A DNA stretch of 64,000 nt. Source: JAUIAI01 sp049680625. Lineage in GTDB: Bacteria > Pseudomonadota > Gammaproteobacteria > Burkholderiales > Burkholderiaceae_E. The stretch spans positions 10,862-74,861 of the forward strand of contig JBAUID010000223.1 of NCBI GenBank assembly GCA_049680625.1. The letters are read 5' to 3'. Below, piece by piece: positions 17,272-25,930 of this stretch (the first letter of the stretch is position 1; the number at the start of each line of letters is the position of its first letter). The translations under genes and the position numbers were made by a program. The notes under the pieces are model-generated. The model worked only from the letters and a program-made list of their open reading frames with translations. It was not told the origin of the DNA and did no database searches.

Positions 17272-17634
17272 AAGCTTTTGCTGGCGATCTCTCATCTGGT
17301 GGCGGGTGTTAGCCGGTTTACCTGACGATACCGCGACAAAAAAGTCACATTCCGCGAATTTCAGCGACCACTGATCGAGATCATGGCCCGAATAGGCGGC
17401 ATCAATACCCGGACCAGTGTAAATTTGGGTTTCCCTGCTCAGGATCTGACCAGTGTCGCATCTCAGATGTAACGCAGATGTAAGGTAATGCCGGCCGCTT
17501 TTGACTGGCACTTTGCATTTGGGGATATAACCCCCAACTAATGCCAGACCCCTTAAACGGATATAACCCCAATTTATGCCACACCCCTTACACTTTAGTT
17601 TTTGCGATTTGCACCTGCCATTCGGAGATTCCCT
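17272..17634. other. ftsH: rlmE-ftsH intergenic region
   Basis: These 363 bp contain no supported gene. They include a short direct repeat CAGATGTAA (17464-17472 and 17475-17483) and a 36-bp tandem repeat (17523-17593). The ftsH promoter should lie here. I looked for a sigma-32 type site, and CCCCAATTTAT near 17567 resembles its -10, but no properly spaced CTTGAA was found. A 195-codon minus-strand frame covering the area is judged a shadow. Confidence 0.5.
17523..17593. repeat. Two tandem copies of a 35-36 bp unit upstream of ftsH
   Basis: Copy 1 (17523-17558) and copy 2 (17559-17593) both start GGATATAACCCC, share an ATGCCA core and end with an ACCCCTTA block. They differ at a handful of positions and by a one-base indel. 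The second copy ends about 40 bp before the ftsH start, so the array probably lies in the promoter or leader. Confidence 0.85.
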
Positions 17635-19563
17635 GTGAACCAAATGTTCCCCAAAGCCGCTATCTGGCTGATTATTGCGCTGGTGCTCTTTACTGTTTTC
17701 AAGCAGTTTGATCACAGTCAGGCGCGGGGCAATGATATTGCGTACTCGCAATTCATGAAGCAGGCTGCTGACGGACAAATTGAACGGGTCCGTATTGAAG
17801 GGCGCACGCTTAAGGCGACAACCAAGAGTGGCCAGGCGGTAACGTCGTTTGCGCCGACCAGTGATATCTGGATGGTTGGCGACTTAATGAAGTACGGCGT
17901 CGATGTAGAAGCTAAACCTGAAGAGTCAGAGTCTTTCCTGCTTAGCCTGTTCGTGAACTGGTTCCCGATGCTGCTGCTGATTGGCGTATGGATTTTCTTC
18001 ATGCGCCAGATGCAGGGTGGTGGTCGCGGTGGTGCTTTTTCGTTCGGTAAGTCCAAAGCCCGCATGCTCGATGAGAGCAACAACACCGTTACCTTTGCTG
18101 ACGTCGCCGGATGTGATGAAGCCAAAGAAGAGGTGCAGGAGTTGGTCGACTTTCTGCGCGATCCGTCAAAATTTCAAAAACTTGGTGGACGAATCCCGCG
18201 TGGTGTGCTGATGGTAGGCTCACCCGGTACCGGTAAAACCTTGCTTGCTAAAGCGATCGCCGGTGAAGCCAAAGTGCCGTTCTTTTCAATTTCCGGATCC
18301 GACTTTGTTGAGATGTTTGTCGGTGTCGGTGCTGCCCGTGTTCGCGACATGTTCGAAAATGCGAAAAAGCACGCCCCTTGTATCGTCTTTATCGACGAAA
18401 TCGATGCGGTGGGCCGTCAGCGTGGCGCAGGCCTTGGCGGTGGCAACGACGAGCGGGAGCAGACTCTCAACCAGTTGCTTGTTGAAATGGATGGGTTCGA
18501 AACAGGGCAGGGCATCATTGTTGTCGCGGCGACTAACCGACCCGATGTACTTGATCCGGCGCTGATGCGGCCGGGCCGCTTTGACCGGCAGGTTGTTGTG
18601 CCCTTGCCTGATATTCGCGGACGTGAGCAGATTCTCAGCGTTCACATGCGCAAAGTACCGATTGCCAGCGATGTGGTTCCCGAAATTATCGCCCGTGGTA
18701 CCCCCGGATTTTCGGGTGCCGACCTGGCGAATCTTGTTAACGAGGCATCGCTGTTTGCTGCAAGGCGCAATGCCCGTCTGGTCGAAATGACCGACTTTGA
18801 AAAAGCCAAAGACAAAATCATCATGGGTGCCGAACGGCGCTCGATTGTGATGCCAGAAGAAGAGCGTACCAATACTGCGTACCATGAATCAGGGCACGCT
18901 CTGGTTGCGTGGTTGCTGTCGAAAACAGATCCGGTTCATAAAGTAACGATCATTCCTCGCGGTCGTGCGCTGGGTGTCACGATGCAGTTGCCCGAAGAAG
19001 ACCGCTACAGTATGGACAGGGAGCGGATGTTGCACACCATTGCCGTTCTGTTCGGCGGGCGAATCGCTGAGGAAGTGTTCATGCATCAAATGACGACTGG
19101 CGCATCCAACGATTTTGAGCGTGCCACCGCAATGGCAAGAGATATGGTGACCCGCTACGGTATGAGTGATGCTCTTGGCCCGATGGTTTACGCGGAAAAC
19201 GAGGGCGAAGTCTTTCTCGGGCGGTCAGTCACACAAACGACGAATATGTCGGAGCAGACGATGCAGATGGTGGACAAAGAGATTCGCCGCATCATCGACG
19301 AGCAGTACAAGGTCGCCCGTGACCTGATTGAGGCCAACAAAGACAAAATCGAGGCGATGACTAAAGCGCTTCTTGAATGGGAAACCATTGACCGTGATCA
19401 GTTGACTGACATCATGGACGGTAAGCCACCGCGGCCGCCAAAAGCTACATCGTCATCTACGTCGAACTCAACTCCGGCGGATGGCGGGGGCAACACCCCG
19501 GCTGCTGTGCCGGCCGAAGAGCGTCGGGAAGGGGATTCGGATACGGAGCCTGCAGCGAGCTAA
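17635..19563 (+). CDS. ftsH: ATP-dependent zinc metalloprotease FtsH
   Basis: This membrane-anchored AAA+ protease removes unassembled membrane proteins and short-lived regulators. Two N-terminal membrane helices (about 5-23 and 100-120) flank a periplasmic domain. Walker A is GSPGTGKT (195-202), the SRH region has AATNRPDVLDPALMRPGRFD, and zinc-binding HESGH starts at H417. The chosen GTG (17635) has GGAG about 8 nt upstream and gives MNQMFPKAAIWLIIALVLF, the usual betaproteobacterial N-terminus. The length is 642 aa. The Walker A second position is Ser where Pro is usual. The last 45 residues are a disordered Ser/Thr/Pro tail. Confidence 0.98.
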   Translation: MNQMFPKAAIWLIIALVLFTVFKQFDHSQARGNDIAYSQFMKQAADGQIERVRIEGRTLKATTKSGQAVTSFAPTSDIWMVGDLMKYGVDVEAKPEESESFLLSLFVNWFPMLLLIGVWIFFMRQMQGGGRGGAFSFGKSKARMLDESNNTVTFADVAGCDEAKEEVQELVDFLRDPSKFQKLGGRIPRGVLMVGSPGTGKTLLAKAIAGEAKVPFFSISGSDFVEMFVGVGAARVRDMFENAKKHAPCIVFIDEIDAVGRQRGAGLGGGNDEREQTLNQLLVEMDGFETGQGIIVVAATNRPDVLDPALMRPGRFDRQVVVPLPDIRGREQILSVHMRKVPIASDVVPEIIARGTPGFSGADLANLVNEASLFAARRNARLVEMTDFEKAKDKIIMGAERRSIVMPEEERTNTAYHESGHALVAWLLSKTDPVHKVTIIPRGRALGVTMQLPEEDRYSMDRERMLHTIAVLFGGRIAEEVFMHQMTTGASNDFERATAMARDMVTRYGMSDALGPMVYAENEGEVFLGRSVTQTTNMSEQTMQMVDKEIRRIIDEQYKVARDLIEANKDKIEAMTKALLEWETIDRDQLTDIMDGKPPRPPKATSSSTSNSTPADGGGNTPAAVPAEERREGDSDTEPAAS

Positions 19564-19616
19564 CAGCTGGTCGCAGGCTTCGCTGTGCGGGAACCGCATA
19601 GCGGGAGTGGGCTTTA

Positions 19617-19916
19617 ACGCTTAACCCACACCTCACTGTGTTCGGTGCCCCCTATCTAGGGGGCATTTTTTTGCCCGTGTGTGTATACCTTCGGCGGTAT
19701 TTAACTGTTGGTGGTGGTGTTGTTTTGTAGTGGCTGCGGTAAAGTACCTGCTCCCAGTTGTCTTTTCGGAATTACCGATCTTCAACAGCAAAACTTGGCA
19801 CTTCGGTGTCGCGCCAATCGTTCTGACAATAAGCACGTGAACAATTAATCCCCGTGTCGCCGTTAATCACCCCCTAGATAGGGGGTACCGAACGCAGTGA
19901 GGTGAGGGTGAAGCGT
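19617..19916. repeat. 300-bp unit bounded by 47-bp inverted repeats
   Basis: Positions 19617-19663 and 19870-19916 are inverted copies of one 47-bp sequence with 4 mismatches. Each arm itself contains the palindrome CCCCCTA-TC-TAGGGGG. The 206-bp interior has no supported open frame. Arm sequence, size and lack of coding fit a MITE-like or REP/BIME-like element, but no target-site duplication is clear. Flanks read TTTA on the left and ATAT on the right. Confidence 0.8.
19646..19672 (+). terminator. ftsH: Rho-independent terminator after ftsH
   Basis: GCCCCCTA-TC-TAGGGGGC forms an 8-bp GC-rich stem with a tiny loop, immediately followed by ATTTTTTTG. It sits 83 bp after the ftsH stop, within the left arm of the inverted-repeat unit. 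The matching palindrome in the right arm (19870-19885) has no T-run. Confidence 0.9.
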
Positions 19917-19972
19917 ATATGCGATGAGTGGGCGATCGAAGGCAAATTTTTTGCATACACCAAACCATTTTG

Positions 19973-20800
19973 ATGCCCATATCCCTGCGCTCTACCTCAC
20001 CCCGCCCACTCATCATGGGAATTGTGAATCTGACGTCTGATTCATTTTCTGATGGCGGGCGGCTAATGGATGCCGATGTGGCTGAGGCGCATGCCCGCCT
20101 GCTGGTTGAGCAGGGAGCGGACATCCTTGACCTGGGTGCAGAGTCGACCCGCCCGGGCGCGCAGCCGGTCAGTAGCGACCAGGAGCTGGCGCGCTTGTTG
20201 CCCCTTATCGAGCGCCTGGCTGATGTGACTATCCCGATTTCCGTGGATACTCGCAACCCCGGTACGATGCGGGCTGTGATAGACGCCGGCATTGACATGA
20301 TTAATGATGTCAATGCGTTGCAGGCCCCTGGCGCGTTGGATGTCGTGGCCGACAGTACTGTCTCAGTTTGCCTGATGCATATGAAAGGGGACCCGTTAAA
20401 CATGCAGGCCGCCCCCGTTTATCAGTCGGTGGTGTCGGAGGTGGCCAGTTTTCTGGAAATTAGGTGTGATGCGGCCAGACAGGCAGGAATTTCGAATGAA
20501 CGCATGCTGGTCGACCCGGGTATTGGTTTCGGAAAAAACCTGAATCACAACCTTGAACTGTTGCGTGCCTGTGGCGCGATCGGGCGCCAGTGCGGGGTAC
20601 CGGTTTTGGTTGGTGCATCGCGCAAATCGATGCTGGGCGAACTGACTGGTCAGCCGGTTCACGAGCGGTTGGCAGCCAGTATCGCGGTGGCGTTGGCTGC
20701 CGCAAATTGTGGCGCGGCTGTTTTGCGTGTACACGATGTTCGGGCCACCCGGGATGCATTAAGCGTCTGGCTGGCAGTGACCGGACATTCGACAAATTAG
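19973..20800 (+). CDS. folP: Dihydropteroate synthase
   Basis: FolP condenses pABA with dihydropterin pyrophosphate in folate synthesis and is the sulfonamide target. Motifs are MGIVNLTSDSFSDGG (the usual NVTPDSF has Leu and Ser substitutions), GAESTRPGA, ISVDT, MHMKGDP, DPGIGFGK and GASRKS. With the ATG at 19973 it has 275 aa and only 14 residues before MGIVN. That is shorter than usual, and no clear ribosome site precedes it. The frame stays open to a GTG at 19928, which would add 15 residues. The inverted-repeat unit ends 12 bp before that GTG, so the gene's 5' region may have been altered by it. Confidence 0.94.
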   Translation: MPISLRSTSPRPLIMGIVNLTSDSFSDGGRLMDADVAEAHARLLVEQGADILDLGAESTRPGAQPVSSDQELARLLPLIERLADVTIPISVDTRNPGTMRAVIDAGIDMINDVNALQAPGALDVVADSTVSVCLMHMKGDPLNMQAAPVYQSVVSEVASFLEIRCDAARQAGISNERMLVDPGIGFGKNLNHNLELLRACGAIGRQCGVPVLVGASRKSMLGELTGQPVHERLAASIAVALAAANCGAAVLRVHDVRATRDALSVWLAVTGHSTN

Positions 20801-20832
20801 TTGGTTTTAACGGGTTATTGGAGCGGTAAAAA

Positions 20833-22173
20833 ATGGGTCGCAAGTATTTTGGAACTGACGGAATTCGTGGTCGCGTTGGTCGTGAACCGATAACCCCGGA
20901 CTTCGTGTTGCGGCTTGGCTATGCAGCCGGCCAGGTCCTGGCCGCGGACACCAAGGCCAGCGGTGTTCGACCCGGTGTCCTGATTGGAAAAGATACCCGC
21001 ATATCCGGTTACATGCTTGAAGCAGCCCTGCAGGCAGGTTTTACAGCCGCTGGCGTTGATGTGATGGTTACCGGGCCGTTGCCGACTCCGGCGGTTGCGT
21101 ATCTGACCCGCGCATTACGCCTTTCGGTTGGGGTTGTGATCAGTGCCTCGCATAACGCTTACGATGATAACGGTATCAAGTTCTTCTCCAGCGATGGCAA
21201 CAAACTGCCAGATTCGGTCGAGCAGAAGATTGAAGAAGTGCTCGACCGCGGCATGTCTTGTGTCAGCAGTATTGATCTTGGCCGGGCGCGGCGCATGGAA
21301 GACGCCCAGGGTCGCTATGTCGAATTCTGTAAGAGTACGTTTCCAAACAAGCTGGACTTGCACGGAATGCGCATCGTGCTGGATTGTGCCAACGGGGCTG
21401 CGTACCACACCGCTCCGCACGTATTCCACGAATTGGGGGCCGACGTCATCAAGGTGGGCTGCGAACCGAACGGAATGAACATCAACGATCATGTCGGCGC
21501 AGTTCACCCGGCGGCAATGCAACGCGCTGTTCGGGAGTGGCGGGCCGATCTGGGTATTGCGCTCGACGGTGACGCTGACCGCCTGATTGTTGTCGATTCG
21601 AATGGCCGGATTTTTAACGGCGACGAGTTGTTATACGTTCTGACAATGGAGCGGCTCAGCCGTGGGCCGGTTGCGGGCGTGGTTGGCACTCTAATGAGTA
21701 ATCTCGCGCTTGAGAAAGCGATGCAAGGGCATGGCGTCGGTTTTGCCCGGGCCAGTGTTGGCGATCGCTACGTGCTGGAGATGCTGCGCGAAAAGGGCTG
21801 GCTCTATGGTGGCGAAAGCTCCGGACACTTACTGGCCCTGGATTGTCACACTACCGGTGACGGTACCGTTAGCGCACTGCAGATACTGTCGGCACTGCGC
21901 GGATCGGGTAAGACGCTCGCCGAACTTACTGTCGGGCTGGACTTGTTCCCCCAGGTTTTGGTGAATGTTGGTATCGAGCCGGGTTTGGACTGGGAAAACA
22001 ACAAGAAACTGGTCGCGACCCGGGATGAGGCTGAGGCCGCACTGGGGGAGGATGGCCGAATCCTGATTCGGGCTTCGGGCACAGAACCGTTGCTACGGAT
22101 TATGGTTGAAGCCCGCGACCGCTACGTTGCGGACGATTGGGCAAATCGGCTGGCTGATTCGGTTCGTTCGTAA
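20833..22173 (+). CDS. glmM: Phosphoglucosamine mutase
   Basis: GlmM converts glucosamine-6-P to glucosamine-1-P for UDP-GlcNAc, peptidoglycan and LPS. The 446 aa match the family. RKYFGTDGIRGRVG opens the protein, the phosphoserine is S106 in VVISASHN, metal-binding DGDADR follows in ALDGDADRLI, and the sugar loop is GGESSGH. The residue after SASHN is Ala where Pro is usual. GGAG (20820-20823) is 9 nt before the ATG. It follows folP by 32 bp, the standard folP-glmM pair. Confidence 0.97.
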   Translation: MGRKYFGTDGIRGRVGREPITPDFVLRLGYAAGQVLAADTKASGVRPGVLIGKDTRISGYMLEAALQAGFTAAGVDVMVTGPLPTPAVAYLTRALRLSVGVVISASHNAYDDNGIKFFSSDGNKLPDSVEQKIEEVLDRGMSCVSSIDLGRARRMEDAQGRYVEFCKSTFPNKLDLHGMRIVLDCANGAAYHTAPHVFHELGADVIKVGCEPNGMNINDHVGAVHPAAMQRAVREWRADLGIALDGDADRLIVVDSNGRIFNGDELLYVLTMERLSRGPVAGVVGTLMSNLALEKAMQGHGVGFARASVGDRYVLEMLREKGWLYGGESSGHLLALDCHTTGDGTVSALQILSALRGSGKTLAELTVGLDLFPQVLVNVGIEPGLDWENNKKLVATRDEAEAALGEDGRILIRASGTEPLLRIMVEARDRYVADDWANRLADSVRS

Positions 22174-22248
22174 TATTTTATCTGTTGCGACAATATTAGG
22201 GGATTGGTCGAACACAGACGACCGATCTCCGCTACAATCTGTCGCCTT

Positions 22249-22325
22249 CGGGGCGTAGCTCAGCCTGGTAGAGTGCCTGCTTTGGGAGCAGGAAGTCGGA
22301 GGTTCGAACCCTCTCGCCCCGACCA
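22249..22325 (+). tRNA. tRNA-Pro (anticodon TGG)
   Basis: The 77-nt gene has a 7-bp acceptor stem CGGGGCG/CGCCCCG, D-arm GTAGCTCAGCCTGGTAGAG, anticodon arm CCTGC-TTTGGGA-GCAGG, and T-loop GGTTCGAACC. The 3' CCA is encoded. A TACAAT hexamer at 22233-22238 is a candidate -10. Confidence 0.97.
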
Positions 22326-22350
22326 TTTCATTTAGACCATTTCATGTAGA
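22326..22350. repeat. Short direct repeat copying the tRNA-Pro 3' end
   Basis: GACCATTTCATTTA begins at the last base pair of tRNA-Pro (22321) and is repeated with one change from 22335, with a shorter third partial copy after it. Such a duplication at a tRNA 3' end can mark a past recombination or slippage event, but no integrase or mobile gene is nearby. Confidence 0.5.
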
Positions 22351-22496
22351 CGATTGATGGGTCAGATGTGTTATGGGTCAGTTTTGGCAGATGTACAATG
22401 TTGCGGGTAGTCTGGCTTGCTGGTTAAGTTTCTGACTAATAGGTCTCGGGCCAAGAAGCCTGCGACTTATAAGTCTTTGAACTAATAAGCCTCTGA

Positions 22497-22573
<77 letters not shown>

Positions 22574-22705
22574 AGGTGCTTGCGAAGAAGTGGTGCGAAT
22601 GGTAGTAACGGTAATCATGTTAACCATTAGTAACATTTGGGCTGTTTCTTTGGGATGAAGTTAAATCCCGGGGTGTTTCAGTTTTTTTAGTGCGTAGTAC
22701 CCGAT

Positions 22706-22782
22706 GGTGGCTGTAGCTCAGTTGGTAGAGCCCCGGATTGTGATTCCGGTGGTCGCGGGTTCGAGTCCCGTCAGCCACCCCA
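22706..22782 (+). tRNA. tRNA-His (anticodon GTG)
   Basis: The sequence starts GGTGGCTGTAGCTCAGTTGG and has anticodon loop TTGTGAT (GTG), T-loop GGTTCGAGTCC and an encoded CCA. The extra 5' G characteristic of tRNA-His is present opposite the C discriminator. It is 77 nt long. Confidence 0.97.
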
Positions 22783-22935
22783 TCAACGCGTACTGCTGCT
22801 AACACGCCCCCCCTGCTTGAATTCGATCTTCTTACGCTCGGGGCCTTCGCGAGCGTCGCAAACCGAGTGCACGAGCCTGCATCCGGTTCCTATGCCATGA
22901 AGTTGACAGATTCGCCACTTGGTGGAACGCTTCAA

Positions 22936-22964
22936 TTGAGCCGTGGTCTGTGTTCAGATAGGAT
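22936..22964 (+). promoter_or_regulatory. Likely sigma-70 promoter of the PAS kinase-ANTAR operon
   Basis: TTGAGC (22936-22941), a 17-bp spacer and TAGGAT (22959-22964) give a fair match to the consensus. Transcription would begin near 22971, leaving a leader of only about 30 nt before the ATG at 23000. Confidence 0.45.
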
Positions 22965-22999
22965 GGGTGTTTATATAGCCAGACTTGGCCTTACGACTG

Positions 23000-25930
23000 A
23001 TGCATACTGCCACTGAGCAGCGTCCAGATGCTCAACCTGTTGAAAGCAGCCCGCCTGAAATTAACTTTCAGGCGGTGTACCGGCAATTGCCCGTCCCCAT
23101 TGCGCTGCTCGACTCGAATTTTCATTTCCTCGATTACAACGACGCTTTCGGCGACTTGCTTGGCTACGATCGTAAGGATCTGATTGGACAGGTAAGTCAC
23201 ACTATCATCGCTTCCGATGTTGTTCCGGATGTCCTGAAAACTCGCGAGCGTTTCAGAAGTGGCCAGATCTCGGTTGAAAACGTCGAGCGGGTAGTTGTCA
23301 CCCGGGATGGACGTCGCCTGTTTGTTGTGGCACAAATATCAACATTTCAAAATGGTTCGGACCCTTGCCTGTACTTGGTCGTCTACCACGATGTTTCGCA
23401 GGCTCGTCAGCGTGAGAGACTGTTGTTGGATCGTGCGGAGTTATTTCGCGTTGCCGTTGACCAATCACCGATACCGTTAACGATTCAGGACGCCGACTAT
23501 CGCTTTGTCATGGTCAACCAGGCGTTTTGCGACATGATGGGTTACACAGAACAAGAGCTACTCCGTCGAGACCCGATCGACTTTCATACGCCCGAAAGTC
23601 GCGAAATAATGCTTCAGACGCGCGAGGCTTTTTCCGAGAACGCCAGTTTCCCGTGGTCGAGCGAGCGAGCCCTGGTGGCAAAAGACGGTACCGTTGTTCC
23701 TTATATGTTGATGGCCACTAGCTCGGTAGGCATCGACGGTACCCCGTTGATTGCTGCTGTTTTAGAGAACCGGGTCCATCTGGAAAAAGCCCGCGCAGCC
23801 CTTGTTGAGCAAAACAAGTGGTTGATCCGGGCATTCAACCACTCACCCGCGGGCATGATGTTTGCAGTTCCCGATGGAAAATTTCTTCGTGCGAATCGAG
23901 TCTTGCAAGACATGATTGGGTCGAGTGATGTTGATGTCTTGGGTCGGTTGTTACCGCGTGGGGCCAACGAATGTGACGAGCCCGGGAAAACCTTTGTCGG
24001 TAGCCGGTTGGCTTTGCGCAGACCCGGTCAGGACACGCAGTGGCTGGACCGGATCACCTCAACCGTTCGCCATTTTGACGGTAGCTTGCGCACCGTGACT
24101 GTTGTCACCGACGTCACCAGAGAACAGCAGCTACAGGCTGACCTGCAATCCGCTGTGGCTCAGCAAGCCGCTTTATTACAGTCGATGGACGCAGGCCTTG
24201 CCCACGTTATTGGTGAGTTAATAGTCCGGGTCAATCCGGCGCTGGTAACTTTGTGTGGCAAGCCATCGGAAGCCTTGCTGGGTCAGCCGATAGAGGTTTT
24301 ATTTGAACGTGAAGGACAGTGGGCGGATTTTTGGCCCGCGCAATCTGGCGCTGGGCTAAAACCAAACACGGGCATCGTGGAATTACGTGGCCCGGCCGGG
24401 GAGCCGTTGCGATGTGAAGTCACCGTGCGGCAGGTCGACCCGATGCGGACAGATCTCGGGCTGTTGCTCACCTTTAAAGACGTCAGCCAATGGCTGAATC
24501 AGAACGACGATCTGACACGCTCGCTGGAAGACCTCGAAACTCTGATTGAAACCGAACCCCTGGGCCTGGCTCATCTGCAGAACGGTCGGATTATCCGGGT
24601 TAACAGGGCAATGCGTCGCCTGGTTGAGCGAGACTCTAATGAACTGATCGGCCAACGATTCGAAGCTCTGTGCACCTTACCGCACGAAGTTGCCCGCCAT
24701 ATTGATCGTTCTGCTTCATCCGCGGACAACGATCTGTTGTTGCGTGCCACATTGCTTGGTGCCAACGGTTTGCAAACTGATTGTGTTTTGCACGTTGCCC
24801 ACGTGGGTGATCCCGAGCGTGGTGCCGTGATCATCATGGTCCTGGACTTAAGTAGTCAGGCTAAAGTCGCGTCATTGGCACTGAAGATGCAGGGGCGGTT
24901 TGAGGCTTTTTCATCTCTCCTGAATGAAGCGATGGTGGTTGTGGAGAACACAACCGGCCAAATCATTCATGCCAATGCGGCGCTAGCCGACGTTTTAGGG
25001 CTGGAGGTTGCCTCAGTTGTTGGCACCGGGACTGGTTCGTTATGGGGCTATTTGTCTGATGCTGACCGCCATAGTGCAGCGGGCTGCCTGAAGCGGCTTG
25101 TGCAGGGTTCGGTATCGACACTGTCGGTTCAGGTTGCCCATCCGCAATCCGGAGATTTATCGATTCGTTTACGCATGTTCATTGGCGAAGGCGGGCGAGA
25201 GAGTTTCATTCTTGCCGAAGATGTAACGGCGAGTCTGCAGCTTGAACAACAGCGTCTCGAAGATGCCGTGTCACAAAAAGAGGATCTGGTCAGAGAAGTT
25301 CACCATCGGATTAAGAATAATCTGCAAGGTGTGGCCGGGTTATTGCAGCAAAGTGCCATGCGTGAACCCATGCTGAGCGACATCCTCGGAGAGGTCGCCG
25401 GGCAGATTCATGCGGTTGCCCAGGTTCACGGGCTGCAAATTCAGGATCAGCGGTTGTCGCCCGAAGGTGTTGTTTTGGCAATATCGGAAAACCTGAGGCA
25501 TACCTTTGGTCAGAAGATCTGCTTTCAAACGGGTGATGATCAATTGGGCCAGGCAGAGGAGTCCGGGTGGCTGGTTCCAGAGCAGGAGGCGGTGCCTTTT
25601 GCTCTGGTCATCAATGAAATAATTACAAACGCTTTTAAACATGGTGACGAAGAAAGCGACGTTAATATCGCGCTTATGTCTGATGAGTCCAGTTTTTCTG
25701 TTTTGGTTTCCAACGTTGGTAGTTTGCCGCGAGATTTCGACTTGAGTACACTTCCGGTTTCGCCGTGTGGTCTGGGGCTTATAAAGGCCCTGATGCCAAA
25801 ACGCGGCGCCCACCTTGCGCTTACGCAGAAAGAAGCCGGTCGGGTGGAGGCCTTTATTGAGCTCAGGTCGCCTGCGCTTGTAGTAGCAGGCGTGCGAGAA
25901 AGCGCGGGGAGCACGGTTCACGATGTCTGA
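23000..25930 (+). CDS. Soluble multi-PAS sensor histidine kinase, HisKA_2 type
   Basis: This 976-aa protein has no membrane segment. I see about six PAS-like repeats (near residues 25-135, 145-265, 277-380, 390-500, 510-625 and 640-750). Each opens with a pattern such as YRQLPVPIALLDSNFHFLDY or FRVAVDQSPIPLTIQDADYR. The kinase core is HisKA_2, with phosphoacceptor His in REVHHRIKNNLQG near residue 767. The HATPase N-box is INEIITNAFKHG near 871. Such kinases commonly pair with ANTAR regulators, and here the regulator gene overlaps by 8 bp. A TTG at 22985 is an alternative start; neither has a good ribosome site. The ligand is unknown. Confidence 0.88.
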   Translation: MHTATEQRPDAQPVESSPPEINFQAVYRQLPVPIALLDSNFHFLDYNDAFGDLLGYDRKDLIGQVSHTIIASDVVPDVLKTRERFRSGQISVENVERVVVTRDGRRLFVVAQISTFQNGSDPCLYLVVYHDVSQARQRERLLLDRAELFRVAVDQSPIPLTIQDADYRFVMVNQAFCDMMGYTEQELLRRDPIDFHTPESREIMLQTREAFSENASFPWSSERALVAKDGTVVPYMLMATSSVGIDGTPLIAAVLENRVHLEKARAALVEQNKWLIRAFNHSPAGMMFAVPDGKFLRANRVLQDMIGSSDVDVLGRLLPRGANECDEPGKTFVGSRLALRRPGQDTQWLDRITSTVRHFDGSLRTVTVVTDVTREQQLQADLQSAVAQQAALLQSMDAGLAHVIGELIVRVNPALVTLCGKPSEALLGQPIEVLFEREGQWADFWPAQSGAGLKPNTGIVELRGPAGEPLRCEVTVRQVDPMRTDLGLLLTFKDVSQWLNQNDDLTRSLEDLETLIETEPLGLAHLQNGRIIRVNRAMRRLVERDSNELIGQRFEALCTLPHEVARHIDRSASSADNDLLLRATLLGANGLQTDCVLHVAHVGDPERGAVIIMVLDLSSQAKVASLALKMQGRFEAFSSLLNEAMVVVENTTGQIIHANAALADVLGLEVASVVGTGTGSLWGYLSDADRHSAAGCLKRLVQGSVSTLSVQVAHPQSGDLSIRLRMFIGEGGRESFILAEDVTASLQLEQQRLEDAVSQKEDLVREVHHRIKNNLQGVAGLLQQSAMREPMLSDILGEVAGQIHAVAQVHGLQIQDQRLSPEGVVLAISENLRHTFGQKICFQTGDDQLGQAEESGWLVPEQEAVPFALVINEIITNAFKHGDEESDVNIALMSDESSFSVLVSNVGSLPRDFDLSTLPVSPCGLGLIKALMPKRGAHLALTQKEAGRVEAFIELRSPALVVAGVRESAGSTVHDV

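Larger units (their letters stand above)
19564..19972. other. ftsH-folP interval occupied by an inverted-repeat unit
   Basis: A 409-bp gap lies where ftsH and folP are often nearly adjacent. It holds a strong terminator for ftsH (19646-19672) inside the left arm of a 300-bp inverted-repeat unit (19617-19916). No gene is supported. folP must therefore have its own promoter here or depend on read-through. Confidence 0.7.

Noticed and set aside
17552..17580. Sigma-32 heat-shock promoter for ftsH
   Set aside because: CCCCAATTTAT resembles the -10, but the only CTTAAA-like -35 is about 9 bp away, too close for this sigma factor.
17191..17778. 195-codon minus-strand frame across the rlmE-ftsH gap
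   Set aside because: It overlaps the ends of both plus-strand genes, has no family resemblance, and its apparent internal repeat simply reflects the tandem DNA repeat.
18286..18885. 199-codon minus-strand frame within ftsH
   Set aside because: It is fully antisense to the conserved AAA domain of FtsH and shows no independent motif.
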